A stretch of DNA of 64,000 bases from JAGNKE01 sp965230245 (GTDB lineage Bacteria; Pseudomonadota; Alphaproteobacteria; Micavibrionales; Micavibrionaceae): the NCBI GenBank assembly GCA_965230245.1, contig OZ246000.1:248001-312000 (forward strand), in the 5' to 3' direction. Shown one piece after another: positions 16,247 to 25,376 of the stretch. How positions within the stretch are numbered: position 1 is the stretch's first letter; every line of letters starts with the position of its first letter. The notes under the pieces are model-generated. The model had not been told where the DNA came from. It worked only from the letters and a program-made list of their open reading frames with translations, and made no database searches. The translations under genes and the position numbers were made by a program.

Positions 16247-17271
16247 TGCCTATAAAAACCCCGTCATTCTGGTATGATGAAAATGAAAAAACGCACATCG
16301 CCGAACACCTTTTGAGCCCATTCTCATACCTTTATAACCTAGGGCGCAAGATTGATCAGGCCGGGAAAAAACCGCAAAAGATCGAGATTCCCGTCATCTG
16401 CGTTGGCAATATCACAGCAGGCGGCAGCGGTAAAACCCCGACGACCTTGGCGCTGCTCAACCTCATCCGAAAACATAATCTCTTCAGATCACCTCACATT
16501 CTGACACGTGGTTACGGCGGCAGTGAAAAAGGCCCTACCCTCGTAAGCCACCATACCGCCGCAGAAGTAGGCGATGAACCCCTCCTCCTTGCCAACAATG
16601 CGCCTGTGGTCGTTTCAGCCGACCGCGTTAAAGGCGCAGCGTTGGCCAAAGACAAAGGAGCGGATATCATTCTGATGGATGACGGGTTTCAGAATCCGTC
16701 TTTGATAAAAGATATCTCGATACTCGTCATTGATGGAAAGACAGGTTTCGGAAACCAAAAACTTCTTCCCGCCGGTCCGTTAAGGGAGCCTGTTGCCGAA
16801 GCTCTAAAAAGAGCACAAATCGCAGTAATCATAGGAGAGGACAAACATAATGTTTCTGCGCTTATACCTCAAAACATCCCGATACATACAGCAACAATTG
16901 AAGTAAAAACAGAGAATCTGGATAAATCAAAACCCGTCATCGCCTTTGCCGGACTTGGCCGCCCTGAAAAATTCAAAAACACCCTGGAGAATAACGGTTT
17001 CAAAATTGCGGGCTTCTATCCTTATGCCGACCATTATCCATACAAAAACGCCGATCTGGAATTCATGCTCCTGCAAACAGAGAAAAAGCGCGCAGCCCTT
17101 ATAACAACCGAAAAGGATATCATCCGTGTACCAAAACAATTTAGAGAACACGTAAAGACGTTGCCCATTACGCTTGAGTTTGATGAAGAAGACAAACTCG
17201 TCGAGTTCCTACGAAATACAATCTGTGATATGACAAAAACTGACCGAACAGCAGCAAAGACGAGTCTATAA
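16246..17271 (+). CDS. lpxK: Tetraacyldisaccharide 4'-kinase (LpxK)
   Basis: Phosphorylates the 4' position of the lipid A disaccharide precursor, using ATP, on the inner membrane. The P-loop is GNITAGGSGKTPT (Lys63, Thr64). Other blocks are LTRGYGG, EVGDEPLLLA, DDGFQNPSL and LLPAGPLREP. The N-terminal amphipathic region includes SPFSYLYNLGRKI. Length (341) is normal. The start overlaps the waaA stop, indicating translational coupling; the lpxL-like gene starts 10 bases after its stop. Confidence 0.95.
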   Translation: MPIKTPSFWYDENEKTHIAEHLLSPFSYLYNLGRKIDQAGKKPQKIEIPVICVGNITAGGSGKTPTTLALLNLIRKHNLFRSPHILTRGYGGSEKGPTLVSHHTAAEVGDEPLLLANNAPVVVSADRVKGAALAKDKGADIILMDDGFQNPSLIKDISILVIDGKTGFGNQKLLPAGPLREPVAEALKRAQIAVIIGEDKHNVSALIPQNIPIHTATIEVKTENLDKSKPVIAFAGLGRPEKFKNTLENNGFKIAGFYPYADHYPYKNADLEFMLLQTEKKRAALITTEKDIIRVPKQFREHVKTLPITLEFDEEDKLVEFLRNTICDMTKTDRTAAKTSL

Positions 17272-17281
17272 AACAGGTTCT

Positions 17282-18151
17282 ATGAAAAAGATCAGATATC
17301 TCTTCGAAGCGTTCTTCCTGAAACTACTCTTTATCCTCTTCAAGATAATGAGCCCCGAACGCGCATCCTCGATCGGCGGTTGGATAGGACGCAGCATCGG
17401 CCCTAAACTCGCCGCATCCAGAAAGGCTCGCAACAATCTCAGCCAAGCCCTCCAAGACTTGAGCGAAGACCAAAAAAACAAAATCATAGCGGAGATGTGG
17501 GAAAACCTCGGCCGCGTTATTGCTGAATACCCCCACCTCGAAAAACTCAGCCAAAACAACGTGATCGTTAAAGGCGAAGAGCACGTACGGAGCATTACCG
17601 AAACAGAAGAGAATGCGATTTTCTTTTCCGCGCATCTCGCAAACTGGGAAATAAACTGCCCCGCATTCTTTCTACGCTATAACAAAGACATAGACCTGAC
17701 TTACCGCGCTCCGAACAACCCGTGGGTTGATAAAATGCTGATTAAAGCCCGTTCTCTCGGCGGACGATTGAAAGGATATCCGAAATCAGCGGAAAGCGGA
17801 CGTGCCATCATGCAGGCACTAAGAAACAAACGCTGCCTCGGAATTCTGATCGACCAAAAATACAATGAAGGTATGAACATCCCGTTCTTCGGACATGCTG
17901 CAATGACCAATCCGGTTTTCGTCCAACTCTGCCAGAAATACAAATGCGCCCTCATACCGATCCGCAATAAGCGTATCAACGGCGCGCACTTTGAGCTCAC
18001 CGCCTACCCGCCCCTGAAAATATTCAAGGATGACGGAGAAAAACGCCCCATCGAAGACGTCATTCAGGACGCACATAAATTGCTGGAAAGCTGGATTAAA
18101 GAGGAACCGGGACAATGGCTATGGCTGCACAGACGCTGGAAAGAATTCTAA
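17282..18151 (+). CDS. Lipid A biosynthesis acyltransferase (LpxL/HtrB family)
   Basis: Adds a secondary acyl chain to Kdo-lipid A. The catalytic HX4E box is HLANWE (His118, Glu123). Further family marks are YRAPNNPWVD, KSAESGRAIMQAL, IDQKYNEGMNIPFFG and the C-terminal PGQWLWLHRRWK. An N-terminal membrane anchor covers about residues 7-23. It is the last gene of the waaA-lpxK operon. Whether it is the LpxL-type or LpxM-type transferase cannot be decided from sequence alone. Confidence 0.9.
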   Translation: MKKIRYLFEAFFLKLLFILFKIMSPERASSIGGWIGRSIGPKLAASRKARNNLSQALQDLSEDQKNKIIAEMWENLGRVIAEYPHLEKLSQNNVIVKGEEHVRSITETEENAIFFSAHLANWEINCPAFFLRYNKDIDLTYRAPNNPWVDKMLIKARSLGGRLKGYPKSAESGRAIMQALRNKRCLGILIDQKYNEGMNIPFFGHAAMTNPVFVQLCQKYKCALIPIRNKRINGAHFELTAYPPLKIFKDDGEKRPIEDVIQDAHKLLESWIKEEPGQWLWLHRRWKEF

Positions 18152-18172
18152 AAAGGATTGCCAAAGAAAGAC

Positions 18173-19303
18173 TTAGAAGTCACCTTCATCAAACGGAGCA
18201 TTTCCGTTCTCATAGGATTCGGTAAACACATCACGGATTTTCTCGAAATTACCCTGCGCAATCGTCTTGCCCGCATTTGTTACAAAACCGTTCGGACAAA
18301 TCACATTTATGAAATTCACCACATCCTCGGGATAGGCCTTGTCTTGCCCCATCTCACTAGTATAGGCAATCGTCTCTCGCGCGGTAATACCGGGAGCCAT
18401 CCCCGCTGAATTCATAATATCCGCTTCATGGAAAAGAATAGAAAGAAAGCAAAGACGCTCTTTTCCTTCAAAAGAGGGAAACAGCTTCGCTTCCTCAGAG
18501 CCACCCTTCCCAAAATAATGCAGATAGGAGGATTTAAGCTGATAAAGTGGGCAATCATCAGATGACGGCTTGGTGGCATCAGTGCTTTCAAGAATCAGGC
18601 GAATATCATCCAGAATATCACGATCAAGGTCTGTGGCCCTCAAATACGGCGCACTCATATCAAAAGATGCATGCTCCAAGCGTGCAGGAACGTAATGTCC
18701 GTCGTCATCCATGTTGCTGGACCCGTCATGTCCCAAATCATGTATTGCCGCACAGGTCAGCAAAAGAACCATCTCCGAATGGGTAATCTTATCGGCCTCA
18801 GCATCCTCAATAGCGTTATGCGCAGCAATCAAACGCACCGTATGCAGCATGACTTTTCTGAAATGGACATTATTGTGATAACTCTGGTCATGAGGCACTT
18901 CACCCAGCAGTGTTGACATGAAAAGCGAACGCACAAGATCCGTGTGATAATCGTTAAACCCGAAATAGGATAGGCTAGCCAGAACCAGAACAGGCAAACT
19001 CACCTTGCTCTGCGGCTCGGAAATACTCTTGATCAGAGCGGCAGCCTGTGCCGTCTTTAACCCGATATCCTCAAGATTTTCAAACGAAAACGGAAAGAAA
19101 CTATCTATAACCGGCTTGAATTCATCAATATGTGAAACCGCACGTTCCAGTGATGCGCTGAGCTTCTCTTTGGTAATAAAATCATGCTGGGACTCAACAG
19201 CATTAATAACTGAAGACAGATCTTCAACACAATCGTACCAGTAATACAAAGAAGCCGTAGATTTAATAGTACCAACCTTATTATCAACTTGGGATTTAGG
19301 CAT
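18173..19303 (-). CDS. Class I-like 3',5'-cyclic nucleotide phosphodiesterase
   Basis: Likely hydrolyses cAMP and/or cGMP. The two metal-binding blocks of the class I (eukaryote-type) phosphodiesterase domain are present: SYHNNVHFRKV (His143, His147; consensus YHNxxH) and AAIHDLGHDGSSN (His188, Asp189, His192; consensus HDxxHxGxxN). A third element, FHEADI, has the expected Asp at 295. The first 120 residues are helical with no recognised domain. There is no membrane segment. It converges with the lipid A operon and no cyclase gene is nearby. The ribosome site is weak. HD-GYP (c-di-GMP) enzymes were considered, but the HNxxH block and the spacing do not fit. Confidence 0.8.
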   Translation of the reverse strand: MPKSQVDNKVGTIKSTASLYYWYDCVEDLSSVINAVESQHDFITKEKLSASLERAVSHIDEFKPVIDSFFPFSFENLEDIGLKTAQAAALIKSISEPQSKVSLPVLVLASLSYFGFNDYHTDLVRSLFMSTLLGEVPHDQSYHNNVHFRKVMLHTVRLIAAHNAIEDAEADKITHSEMVLLLTCAAIHDLGHDGSSNMDDDGHYVPARLEHASFDMSAPYLRATDLDRDILDDIRLILESTDATKPSSDDCPLYQLKSSYLHYFGKGGSEEAKLFPSFEGKERLCFLSILFHEADIMNSAGMAPGITARETIAYTSEMGQDKAYPEDVVNFINVICPNGFVTNAGKTIAQGNFEKIRDVFTESYENGNAPFDEGDF

Positions 19304-19399
19304 TTTAGATAATATAGCAAATAAACAATAAAAAAGACGATAGTTTCAAAACAAAATATTCAAAAAACAACTACGCCAACCAAGTAAACGCTTAAATAT

Positions 19400-19428
19400 T
19401 TGCGTCACGGCGCAGATTAAGGCATAAC
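19400..19428 (+). promoter_or_regulatory. Possible sigma-70 promoter for the DAHP synthase gene
   Basis: TTGCGT and CATAAC are separated by 17 bases, about 40 bases before the start codon. The match to the consensus is partial, so this is a candidate only. Confidence 0.3.
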
Positions 19429-19469
19429 TGCATTCTTTAAACAAGACCTTTTGTGCAATGGAGTTATGA

Positions 19470-20864
19470 ATGTCCCAGAACTGGACCCCGCAATCATGGA
19501 GAGACAAGCCAGCAAAGCAGTTGCCGACGTACAAGGACAGCGAAGCTTTGCTCGAAACGGAACGCGAATTGGCCGCGATGCCACCGCTTGTCTTTGCAGG
19601 CGAAGCCAGAAATCTGACCCAGAAACTTGCAGAGGTCGCCGAAGGTAAGGCATTCCTTCTGCAAGGCGGTGACTGCGCCGAAAGTTTTGCGGAATTCAAT
19701 GCGAATAAAATCCGCGACTCCTTCCGCGTCCTGCTGCAAATGGCGGTTGTTATGACCTACTCCGGCTCCCTTCCGGTTGTAAAAGTCGGACGTATGGCCG
19801 GTCAATTCGCAAAACCACGCTCCAGCGATACCGAAACTCAAGGGGATGTGACCCTCCCAAGTTACCGCGGCGATAACGTGAACTCCCTCGAATTTACCGC
19901 AGAAGGCCGAGAGCCCGACCCGCAGCGCATGATCCGCGCCTACCATCAGGCTTCCGCAACACTGAACCTGCTGCGCGCCTTTGCTAAGGGCGGATACGCC
20001 GACCTGAACAAGGTCCACCAATGGAACCTCGGCTTCGTAGAAAACAGCCCCCTCGGAGAGGCCTATCAGGATTTGGCGAGCCGTATCGACGATGCCCTGC
20101 GCTTCATGGCGGCATGCGGCATTACGGCGGATAACGTCCCTTCTATCCGCGAGACAAGCTTTTACACCTCGCACGAAGCACTCTTGCTCCCGTATGAGGA
20201 AGCTCTAACACGAACCGACAGCCTGACGGGCGACTGGTACGATACATCCGCACATATGCTCTGGATCGGTGCCCGCACGCATCAGGAAGATCACGCACAA
20301 ATCGAATTTGTCCGTGGTCTGAAAAATCCGCTTGGCCTGAAATGTTCGCCGGACCTAAAGCCGGATGAGCTGATACGTCTGATCGACAAGTTGAACCCTG
20401 AAAACATACCGGGTCGTTTGACGTTGATCGCGCGCATGGGACATGAAAAGGTACGCGATGCCTTGCCCCCTCTGATACAGGCCGTTGAAAAAGAAGGCCG
20501 TAAAGTCGTCTGGTCCTGTGATCCGATGCACGGTAACACCATCAAATCGTCCAGCGGCTTCAAAACCCGTCCGTTTGATTACATTCTCGGTGAAGTCCGC
20601 GGCTTCTTCGAAGTCCACAGAGAGCTTGGCACGCATCCCGGCGGTGTTCACATCGAAATGACCGGACAAGACGTGACAGAATGTGTCGGCGGCGCCGATG
20701 CAATCGGAGACGAAGACCTCTCCAGCCGTTACCATACGCATTGTGACCCGCGCCTAAACGCCAATCAGGCTCTGGAGCTATCCTTCCTGATCTCTGACGA
20801 GCTAAAAGCCCTGCGCGAAGGCAAGCCTGACGCACGTCTGCAAAGCCACGTCGCAGCAGAATAA
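19470..20864 (+). CDS. 3-deoxy-7-phosphoheptulonate synthase, class II
   Basis: Condenses phosphoenolpyruvate and erythrose 4-phosphate in the first step of the shikimate pathway. At 464 residues it is the plant-like class II form (AroAII), as is usual in alphaproteobacteria. Signature blocks are LLQGGDCAESF, VKVGRMAGQFAKPRS, LPSYRGDNVN, NLGFVENSPLGE, SFYTSHEALLLPYE, HMLWIGARTHQ, LIARMGHEKV, VWSCDPMHGNT and GGVHIEMTGQDVTEC. ATG at 19470 has GGAG six bases before it. It is a single-gene unit ended by a terminator. Confidence 0.96.
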   Translation: MSQNWTPQSWRDKPAKQLPTYKDSEALLETERELAAMPPLVFAGEARNLTQKLAEVAEGKAFLLQGGDCAESFAEFNANKIRDSFRVLLQMAVVMTYSGSLPVVKVGRMAGQFAKPRSSDTETQGDVTLPSYRGDNVNSLEFTAEGREPDPQRMIRAYHQASATLNLLRAFAKGGYADLNKVHQWNLGFVENSPLGEAYQDLASRIDDALRFMAACGITADNVPSIRETSFYTSHEALLLPYEEALTRTDSLTGDWYDTSAHMLWIGARTHQEDHAQIEFVRGLKNPLGLKCSPDLKPDELIRLIDKLNPENIPGRLTLIARMGHEKVRDALPPLIQAVEKEGRKVVWSCDPMHGNTIKSSSGFKTRPFDYILGEVRGFFEVHRELGTHPGGVHIEMTGQDVTECVGGADAIGDEDLSSRYHTHCDPRLNANQALELSFLISDELKALREGKPDARLQSHVAAE

Positions 20865-20881
20865 GGTCAGCCCTATCAAGG

Positions 20882-20912
20882 AAATAAACGGTTTATACAG
20901 CCGTTTATTTTC
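20882..20912 (+). terminator. Terminator after the DAHP synthase gene
   Basis: A 10-bp stem AAATAAACGG/CCGTTTATTT with a 9-base loop and a short T tract, 18 bases past the stop codon. Confidence 0.7.
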
Positions 20913-20956
20913 AGTAATCTGCATCTTTAAGAACGACTTGATGTGAAAGACCCGTC

Positions 20957-22636
20957 ATGGCATCACCCTTAAATCTACGGCTAGCAATCGCACAATTAAA
21001 CCCGACATTGGGCGCACTCGACGCGAACATAGACAAGATCATTGAGGCATGGGATCAAGCCGACGACAATGCGGACATCATTATTTACCCTGAAATGATC
21101 ACCTGCGGCTATCCGCCCGAAGACCTTGTTCTAAAGGACACATTCATAAAAAACATCGAAACCAGAGTTCAAAAACTGGTCGCATACAGCAAAACAAAAA
21201 ACGCAGCGATCCTGATCACGACTCCATGGCATGTGAACGGACAGCCGTACAATGCCGCACTGCTGATCCATAACGGCGAGATACTGTCCCAAACATTGAA
21301 ACATCATTTGCCGAATTACGGCGTTTTTGATGAAATGCGCGTCTTTAAATCAGGCCCCCTGCCGGAACCCACCGAATTCAAAGGAATAAAACTAGGCATC
21401 ATGATCTGCGAAGACATGTGGTTTGCAGACGTCGCAAAAAACCTTAAAGACAAAGGTGCGGAAATTCTGCTTGTCCCGAACGGCAGCCCCTTCTCGCACC
21501 ACAAACAGGCCCACCGTAAACTGCATGCCAGAAACCGTGCAACGGAAACCGGCCTCCCCCTGCTTTTCGTCAACCAAATCGGCGGACAGGACGAGTTGGT
21601 CTTCGACGGCGCATCTTTTGCCGTAAACGCAAATGGTGAGGTCATCCATCAATCCGTCGCTTTCGAAGAAACATTGGACGTCATAGCCCCCGACCTCTGG
21701 TCATCCGCAGGTGAAAAACTCTCCCACCTGAAAGCAGAAGACCTGCCCTCATCAGACATGGAAACCATATACGGTGCGGTCATGCTGGGACTCCGTGACT
21801 ATATCAGAAAAAACAATTTCCCCGGTGTTTTAATCGGCCTATCGGGCGGAATAGACAGTGCCTTATCTGCCATCATCGCTGCCGATGCGCTCGGACCTAA
21901 AAACGTGCGCTGCGTGATGATGCCTTCGCGCTACACCTCGGATGAGAGCTTGAAAGATGCGGAAGAACTAGCAGAAAGCCTGAATATCAGCCTCGAAAGC
22001 ATCTCGATCAAGGACGCTTACGACGCCTTTAGCAACACGCTATCCCCTTACTTCGATGACAACACGCCGTCCGTGACGTTTGAAAACATCCAGCCCCGCG
22101 CCCGCGGCATTATTCTGATGGCACTCTCCAATGCCACCGGTAGCATGGTGCTCTCAACCGGAAACAAATCGGAAATGGCCGTCGGCTACGCCACGTTATA
22201 CGGCGATATGTGCGGCGGGTTTAACGCCCTGAAAGATCTCTATAAAACCGAGGTCTACGACCTCTCACGCTGGCGCAATAAACACAAGCCAAGCGGAAGT
22301 CTTGCCCCCGACGGCGGGTACATCCCCGAAAACATCATCTCAAAGGCTCCGACCGCTGAATTAAAAGACAACCAAACGGATCAGGACACCCTCCCGCCCT
22401 ATGATGTGCTGGATGATATCCTCGAATGTCTGATCGAAAACGACATGGGCGTTGAAGAAATCACCGCACGCGGCCATAACAAGGAAACCGTGCTGAAAGT
22501 CTGGAAAATGCTGGATCGCGCGGAATACAAACGCCGCCAAGCCCCGCCGGGAGTGAAAATCACATCCCGCGCCTTTGGCCGTGACCGCCGCTACCCGATC
22601 ACCAATCATTTCCTGAATAATATTGAAAAACCCTGA
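20957..22636 (+). CDS. nadE: Glutamine-dependent NAD+ synthetase
   Basis: Final step of NAD+ synthesis: amidation of nicotinic acid adenine dinucleotide with ammonia taken from glutamine. The N-terminal nitrilase-like domain (about 1-260) has the Glu46, Lys115 and Cys151 triad (in YPEM, LKHHLPNYG and MICEDMW). The C-terminal synthetase domain has the PP-loop LSGGIDSALS (295-304), STGNKSEMAVGYATLYGDMCG and SKAPTAEL. Length (559) is normal for the two-domain form. It is followed 48 bases later by gltX on the same strand. Confidence 0.96.
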   Translation: MASPLNLRLAIAQLNPTLGALDANIDKIIEAWDQADDNADIIIYPEMITCGYPPEDLVLKDTFIKNIETRVQKLVAYSKTKNAAILITTPWHVNGQPYNAALLIHNGEILSQTLKHHLPNYGVFDEMRVFKSGPLPEPTEFKGIKLGIMICEDMWFADVAKNLKDKGAEILLVPNGSPFSHHKQAHRKLHARNRATETGLPLLFVNQIGGQDELVFDGASFAVNANGEVIHQSVAFEETLDVIAPDLWSSAGEKLSHLKAEDLPSSDMETIYGAVMLGLRDYIRKNNFPGVLIGLSGGIDSALSAIIAADALGPKNVRCVMMPSRYTSDESLKDAEELAESLNISLESISIKDAYDAFSNTLSPYFDDNTPSVTFENIQPRARGIILMALSNATGSMVLSTGNKSEMAVGYATLYGDMCGGFNALKDLYKTEVYDLSRWRNKHKPSGSLAPDGGYIPENIISKAPTAELKDNQTDQDTLPPYDVLDDILECLIENDMGVEEITARGHNKETVLKVWKMLDRAEYKRRQAPPGVKITSRAFGRDRRYPITNHFLNNIEKP

Positions 22637-22684
22637 GTTTCCCGCTATTCAATGGGGTCTAGGAAGTCATAAGGAATAATAATC

Positions 22685-24022
22685 ATGAGCGTAAAAGTTC
22701 GTTTCGCACCCTCACCTACCGGAATGCTGCATATCGGGAATGCCCGCACGGCTCTGATCACATGGCTGTTCGCCCGCGCACAAAACGGCGATTTCTTGCT
22801 GCGGATCGACGACACGGATCAGGAGCGCTCTAAAAAGGAATACGAAGACGCCATCGAGGACGGCCTGAAATGGATGGGTTTGGACTGGGATGAAAAGGCA
22901 CGCCAGCTTGACCGCCTCGACCACTACGAGGTCAAGATCAACCAACTCAAGGAAAACGGTCGCTTGTACCCGTGTTACGAAACACCGGAAGAGCTGGATC
23001 TAAAACGCAAAAGCCAGCTCTCCAGAAAGCTTCCCCCCATCTATGACCGTGAAGCATTAGCTCTGACCGATGAACAAATCAAAAAATACGAAACCGAAGG
23101 GCGCAAGCCCCACTGGCGTTTCAAGCTGGAACATGAGCCGATTGAATGGAACGATCTGATACGCGGCGCTGTAAAATTCGATGGCGCAGACCTCTCCGAC
23201 CCCGTTCTCATCCGTGAAGACGGCAGCCCTCTCTATCATCTGTGTTCCGTAATCGATGATATCGACTATAACATCACACACGTCGTCCGCGGCGAAGACC
23301 ACGTCTCCAATACGGCAACCCATGTTCAGATGTTCAAGGCACTCGGCGCAACCCCGCCGGAATTCGCACACCTGCCGCTCCTGTCCGATACGGAAGGGGG
23401 TAAACTCTCGAAACGCCTCGGCGCTATGAACCTCAAACAACTGAGAGATGAGGAAGGCCTTGAGCCAATGGCACTCGTCAGCCTGCTGGCCAGACTGGGC
23501 ACATCCGACCCGATCGAAGTGTTCAAGAAAATTGAAGAGGTCATCAAAGGCTTTGATATTTCTAAGTTCTCACGCGGAACCCCGAAATTCGACCCCGAAG
23601 AATTGCTACGCCTGAATTCTAAAATCCTTCACGATAAAGACTTCGCGGATGTAAAAGACAGACTTGCGGATTTGGGTCTGGAAGAACTAGACGAAGGCTT
23701 CTGGCTCGCCGTTCGTCCGAACCTTGAAAAACTGGAAGACATCAAGGAATGGTGGCGCGTTGCAAAAGGCCCCGTTGAACCGGTAATCGAAGACAAGGAA
23801 TTCATCGAGGAGGCCGCGAAGCTCCTGCCCGAAACACCATGGACACGCGATACTTGGAATATCTGGATCAACGACGTCAAAGGCCAGACAGGACGTAAGG
23901 GTAAGCAACTCTTTATGCCGATCCGAAAAGCGTTGACCGGTATGGAACACGGCCCCGAACTGCCCGACCTCCTGCTTCTGATCGGTCCCGAAAAAGCTAA
24001 AGAGCGCCTCAAGGCCGGATAA
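22685..24022 (+). CDS. gltX: Glutamate-tRNA ligase
   Basis: Charges tRNA with glutamate. The class I signature sequences are FAPSPTGMLHIGNA (HIGH-like at 16-19) and KLSKR (240-244); the catalytic fold also shows RIDDTDQERS and VRGEDHVSNT. Length 445 is slightly shorter than most bacterial GluRS, typical of one of the two GltX copies common in alphaproteobacteria that lack GlnRS. The anticodon-binding half is less conserved. AAGGAA lies before the ATG. Whether this copy charges tRNA-Glu, tRNA-Gln or both cannot be told from the sequence. Confidence 0.95.
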   Translation: MSVKVRFAPSPTGMLHIGNARTALITWLFARAQNGDFLLRIDDTDQERSKKEYEDAIEDGLKWMGLDWDEKARQLDRLDHYEVKINQLKENGRLYPCYETPEELDLKRKSQLSRKLPPIYDREALALTDEQIKKYETEGRKPHWRFKLEHEPIEWNDLIRGAVKFDGADLSDPVLIREDGSPLYHLCSVIDDIDYNITHVVRGEDHVSNTATHVQMFKALGATPPEFAHLPLLSDTEGGKLSKRLGAMNLKQLRDEEGLEPMALVSLLARLGTSDPIEVFKKIEEVIKGFDISKFSRGTPKFDPEELLRLNSKILHDKDFADVKDRLADLGLEELDEGFWLAVRPNLEKLEDIKEWWRVAKGPVEPVIEDKEFIEEAAKLLPETPWTRDTWNIWINDVKGQTGRKGKQLFMPIRKALTGMEHGPELPDLLLLIGPEKAKERLKAG

Positions 24023-24049
24023 TCATCCGAAACAATGTCCAAAACAAAA

Positions 24050-24077
24050 GATACCCTGACCGCAAGATCAGGGTATC
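24050..24077 (-). terminator. Terminator between gltX and the 78-residue gene
   Basis: A perfect 10-bp stem GATACCCTGA/TCAGGGTATC with an 8-base loop. On the minus strand it is followed by TTTTGTTTT, so it best serves the gene at 24131, but it can also fold in the gltX transcript. Confidence 0.7.
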
Positions 24078-24130
24078 AAAATAACCAGTGAGAAAACTTT
24101 TACTAAGAAAACAGTGTTACCACGCAGAGA

Positions 24131-24367
24131 TTAGTGGGAACGGTTCTTGAGAGTAAACAGAAACTTCTCGAGCTTTTTGGCATCGGACGTCGTCGCCTCC
24201 GGCCAAAGTAATTCTACGGTGTTATAAAATGCCTGACGCCCTTCAACAAAAAGGTGGTCGCACAAAAGAACTTTTCTTTTAGGACTCAACGAAGCGAACT
24301 CTTCGATGATGCTGAATGGTTGCTCGGAACTCTCGACAATGTCCCGCAGGCCGCTTCTCATTAACAT
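24131..24367 (-). CDS. Small hypothetical protein, 78 residues
   Basis: Unrecognised, helical, soluble and close to neutral. Sequence features: SEQPFSIIEEFASLSPKRKV, then LWPEATTSDAKKLEKFL. A GGGGGA ribosome site lies about eight bases before the ATG and a good terminator follows, which together support a real, independently expressed gene. No function can be proposed. Confidence 0.6.
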   Translation of the reverse strand: MLMRSGLRDIVESSEQPFSIIEEFASLSPKRKVLLCDHLFVEGRQAFYNTVELLWPEATTSDAKKLEKFLFTLKNRSH

Positions 24368-24561
24368 GTTTTTATCCCCCTATCCGAAATAAAAAAACTA
24401 ATAGATTAAATATAAAAGGCATGAATTTTATTATTATTTATGCCCCTGTGTTATACACAAAATTGGCATTTCAGTAAAGCTTTGTTGAAAAAACAATAAA
24501 AATCAATAGGATAACTTTTTCGTAAAAAGACCATATATTAGGAATTTTAAATAGAATCAAA

Positions 24562-25317
24562 ATGGTTGCAATTATCCTCGCACGCCCGCAAATGGGCGAA
24601 AATATAGGCGCTACAGCCCGTGTCATGATGAACTGCGGCCTCACAGACCTGCGACTTGTTTCACCGCGGGACGGCTGGCCGAATGAACGCGCCGAAGCCA
24701 TGTCATCCGGTGCACTAGAGCGTATGCCCCCAGTCAAAGTTTATGAGAACCTGAATGAAGCAATCGAGGATTTACATATTGTCTACGCAACAACCGCCCG
24801 CCCGCGTGAAATGGTTAAACCCGTCCTATCCCCCGAACAAGCGGCCAAGGACTCCTTTGATCGGGAGAATAACAAACAACAAAAAACAGGGATCGTCTTC
24901 GGCGCGGAAAGAACGGGAATGCTCAATGACGAAATCACCGCATGCCAAGCGATCATCTCTATCCCGACAAATGCGGACTTCGCATCCCTGAACCTCGCAA
25001 CCGCAGTCACCATCATCACCTACGAATGGCTGCGCGTAAGCGTAGAAAACAATGCCGCCAACCCCGTCAGTACTGAAACACCCGGAAAAGACGGCAGCCC
25101 ACCCGCCCTGCAAAAAGATATTGAAAGTTTTCTGAACCGTCTGGAAACAGAATTAAAAGATAGCCATTTCTTTCGCGATGAAGGACTGGAGCCCGTCATG
25201 AAACGCAACGTGCGTAACATCTTCACCCGCGCTGAAATCACGGATCAGGAACTCCGCACACTGCATGGCATTGTCTCCGCTCTCATCGGCAACAAATCCA
25301 GAAAACGCGAGAAATAA
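24562..25317 (+). CDS. trmJ: tRNA (cytidine/uridine-2'-O-)-methyltransferase TrmJ
   Basis: SPOUT-class enzyme that methylates the 2'-O of nucleotide 32 in the tRNA anticodon loop. N-terminal blocks include ILARPQMGENIGATARVMMN and GLTDLRLVSPRDGWPNERA, with the SAM-binding trefoil knot formed around VFGAERTGML and ISIPTNADFASLNLATAV. Length 251 fits TrmJ; a TrmH/TrmL-like relative is less likely. The C-terminal helical region (ELKDSHFF, NIFTRAEITDQELRTLHGIV) is also typical. It shares a bidirectional terminator with rpsD. Confidence 0.9.
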   Translation: MVAIILARPQMGENIGATARVMMNCGLTDLRLVSPRDGWPNERAEAMSSGALERMPPVKVYENLNEAIEDLHIVYATTARPREMVKPVLSPEQAAKDSFDRENNKQQKTGIVFGAERTGMLNDEITACQAIISIPTNADFASLNLATAVTIITYEWLRVSVENNAANPVSTETPGKDGSPPALQKDIESFLNRLETELKDSHFFRDEGLEPVMKRNVRNIFTRAEITDQELRTLHGIVSALIGNKSRKREK

Positions 25318-25347
25318 AAAAGCCGCCCGTATATCGGCGGCTTCTTT
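25316..25347. terminator. Bidirectional terminator between trmJ and rpsD
   Basis: AAGCCGCC/GGCGGCTT with an 8-base loop. An A tract precedes it and a T-rich tract follows, so it can end both convergent transcripts. Confidence 0.8.
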
Positions 25348-25376
25348 GAATTCTTTCTTCTGTGTGACACACCGAA

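Noticed and set aside
18173..19303. HD-GYP (c-di-GMP) phosphodiesterase
   Set aside because: No GYP motif; the HNxxH and HDxxHDG blocks fit class I cyclic nucleotide phosphodiesterases better.
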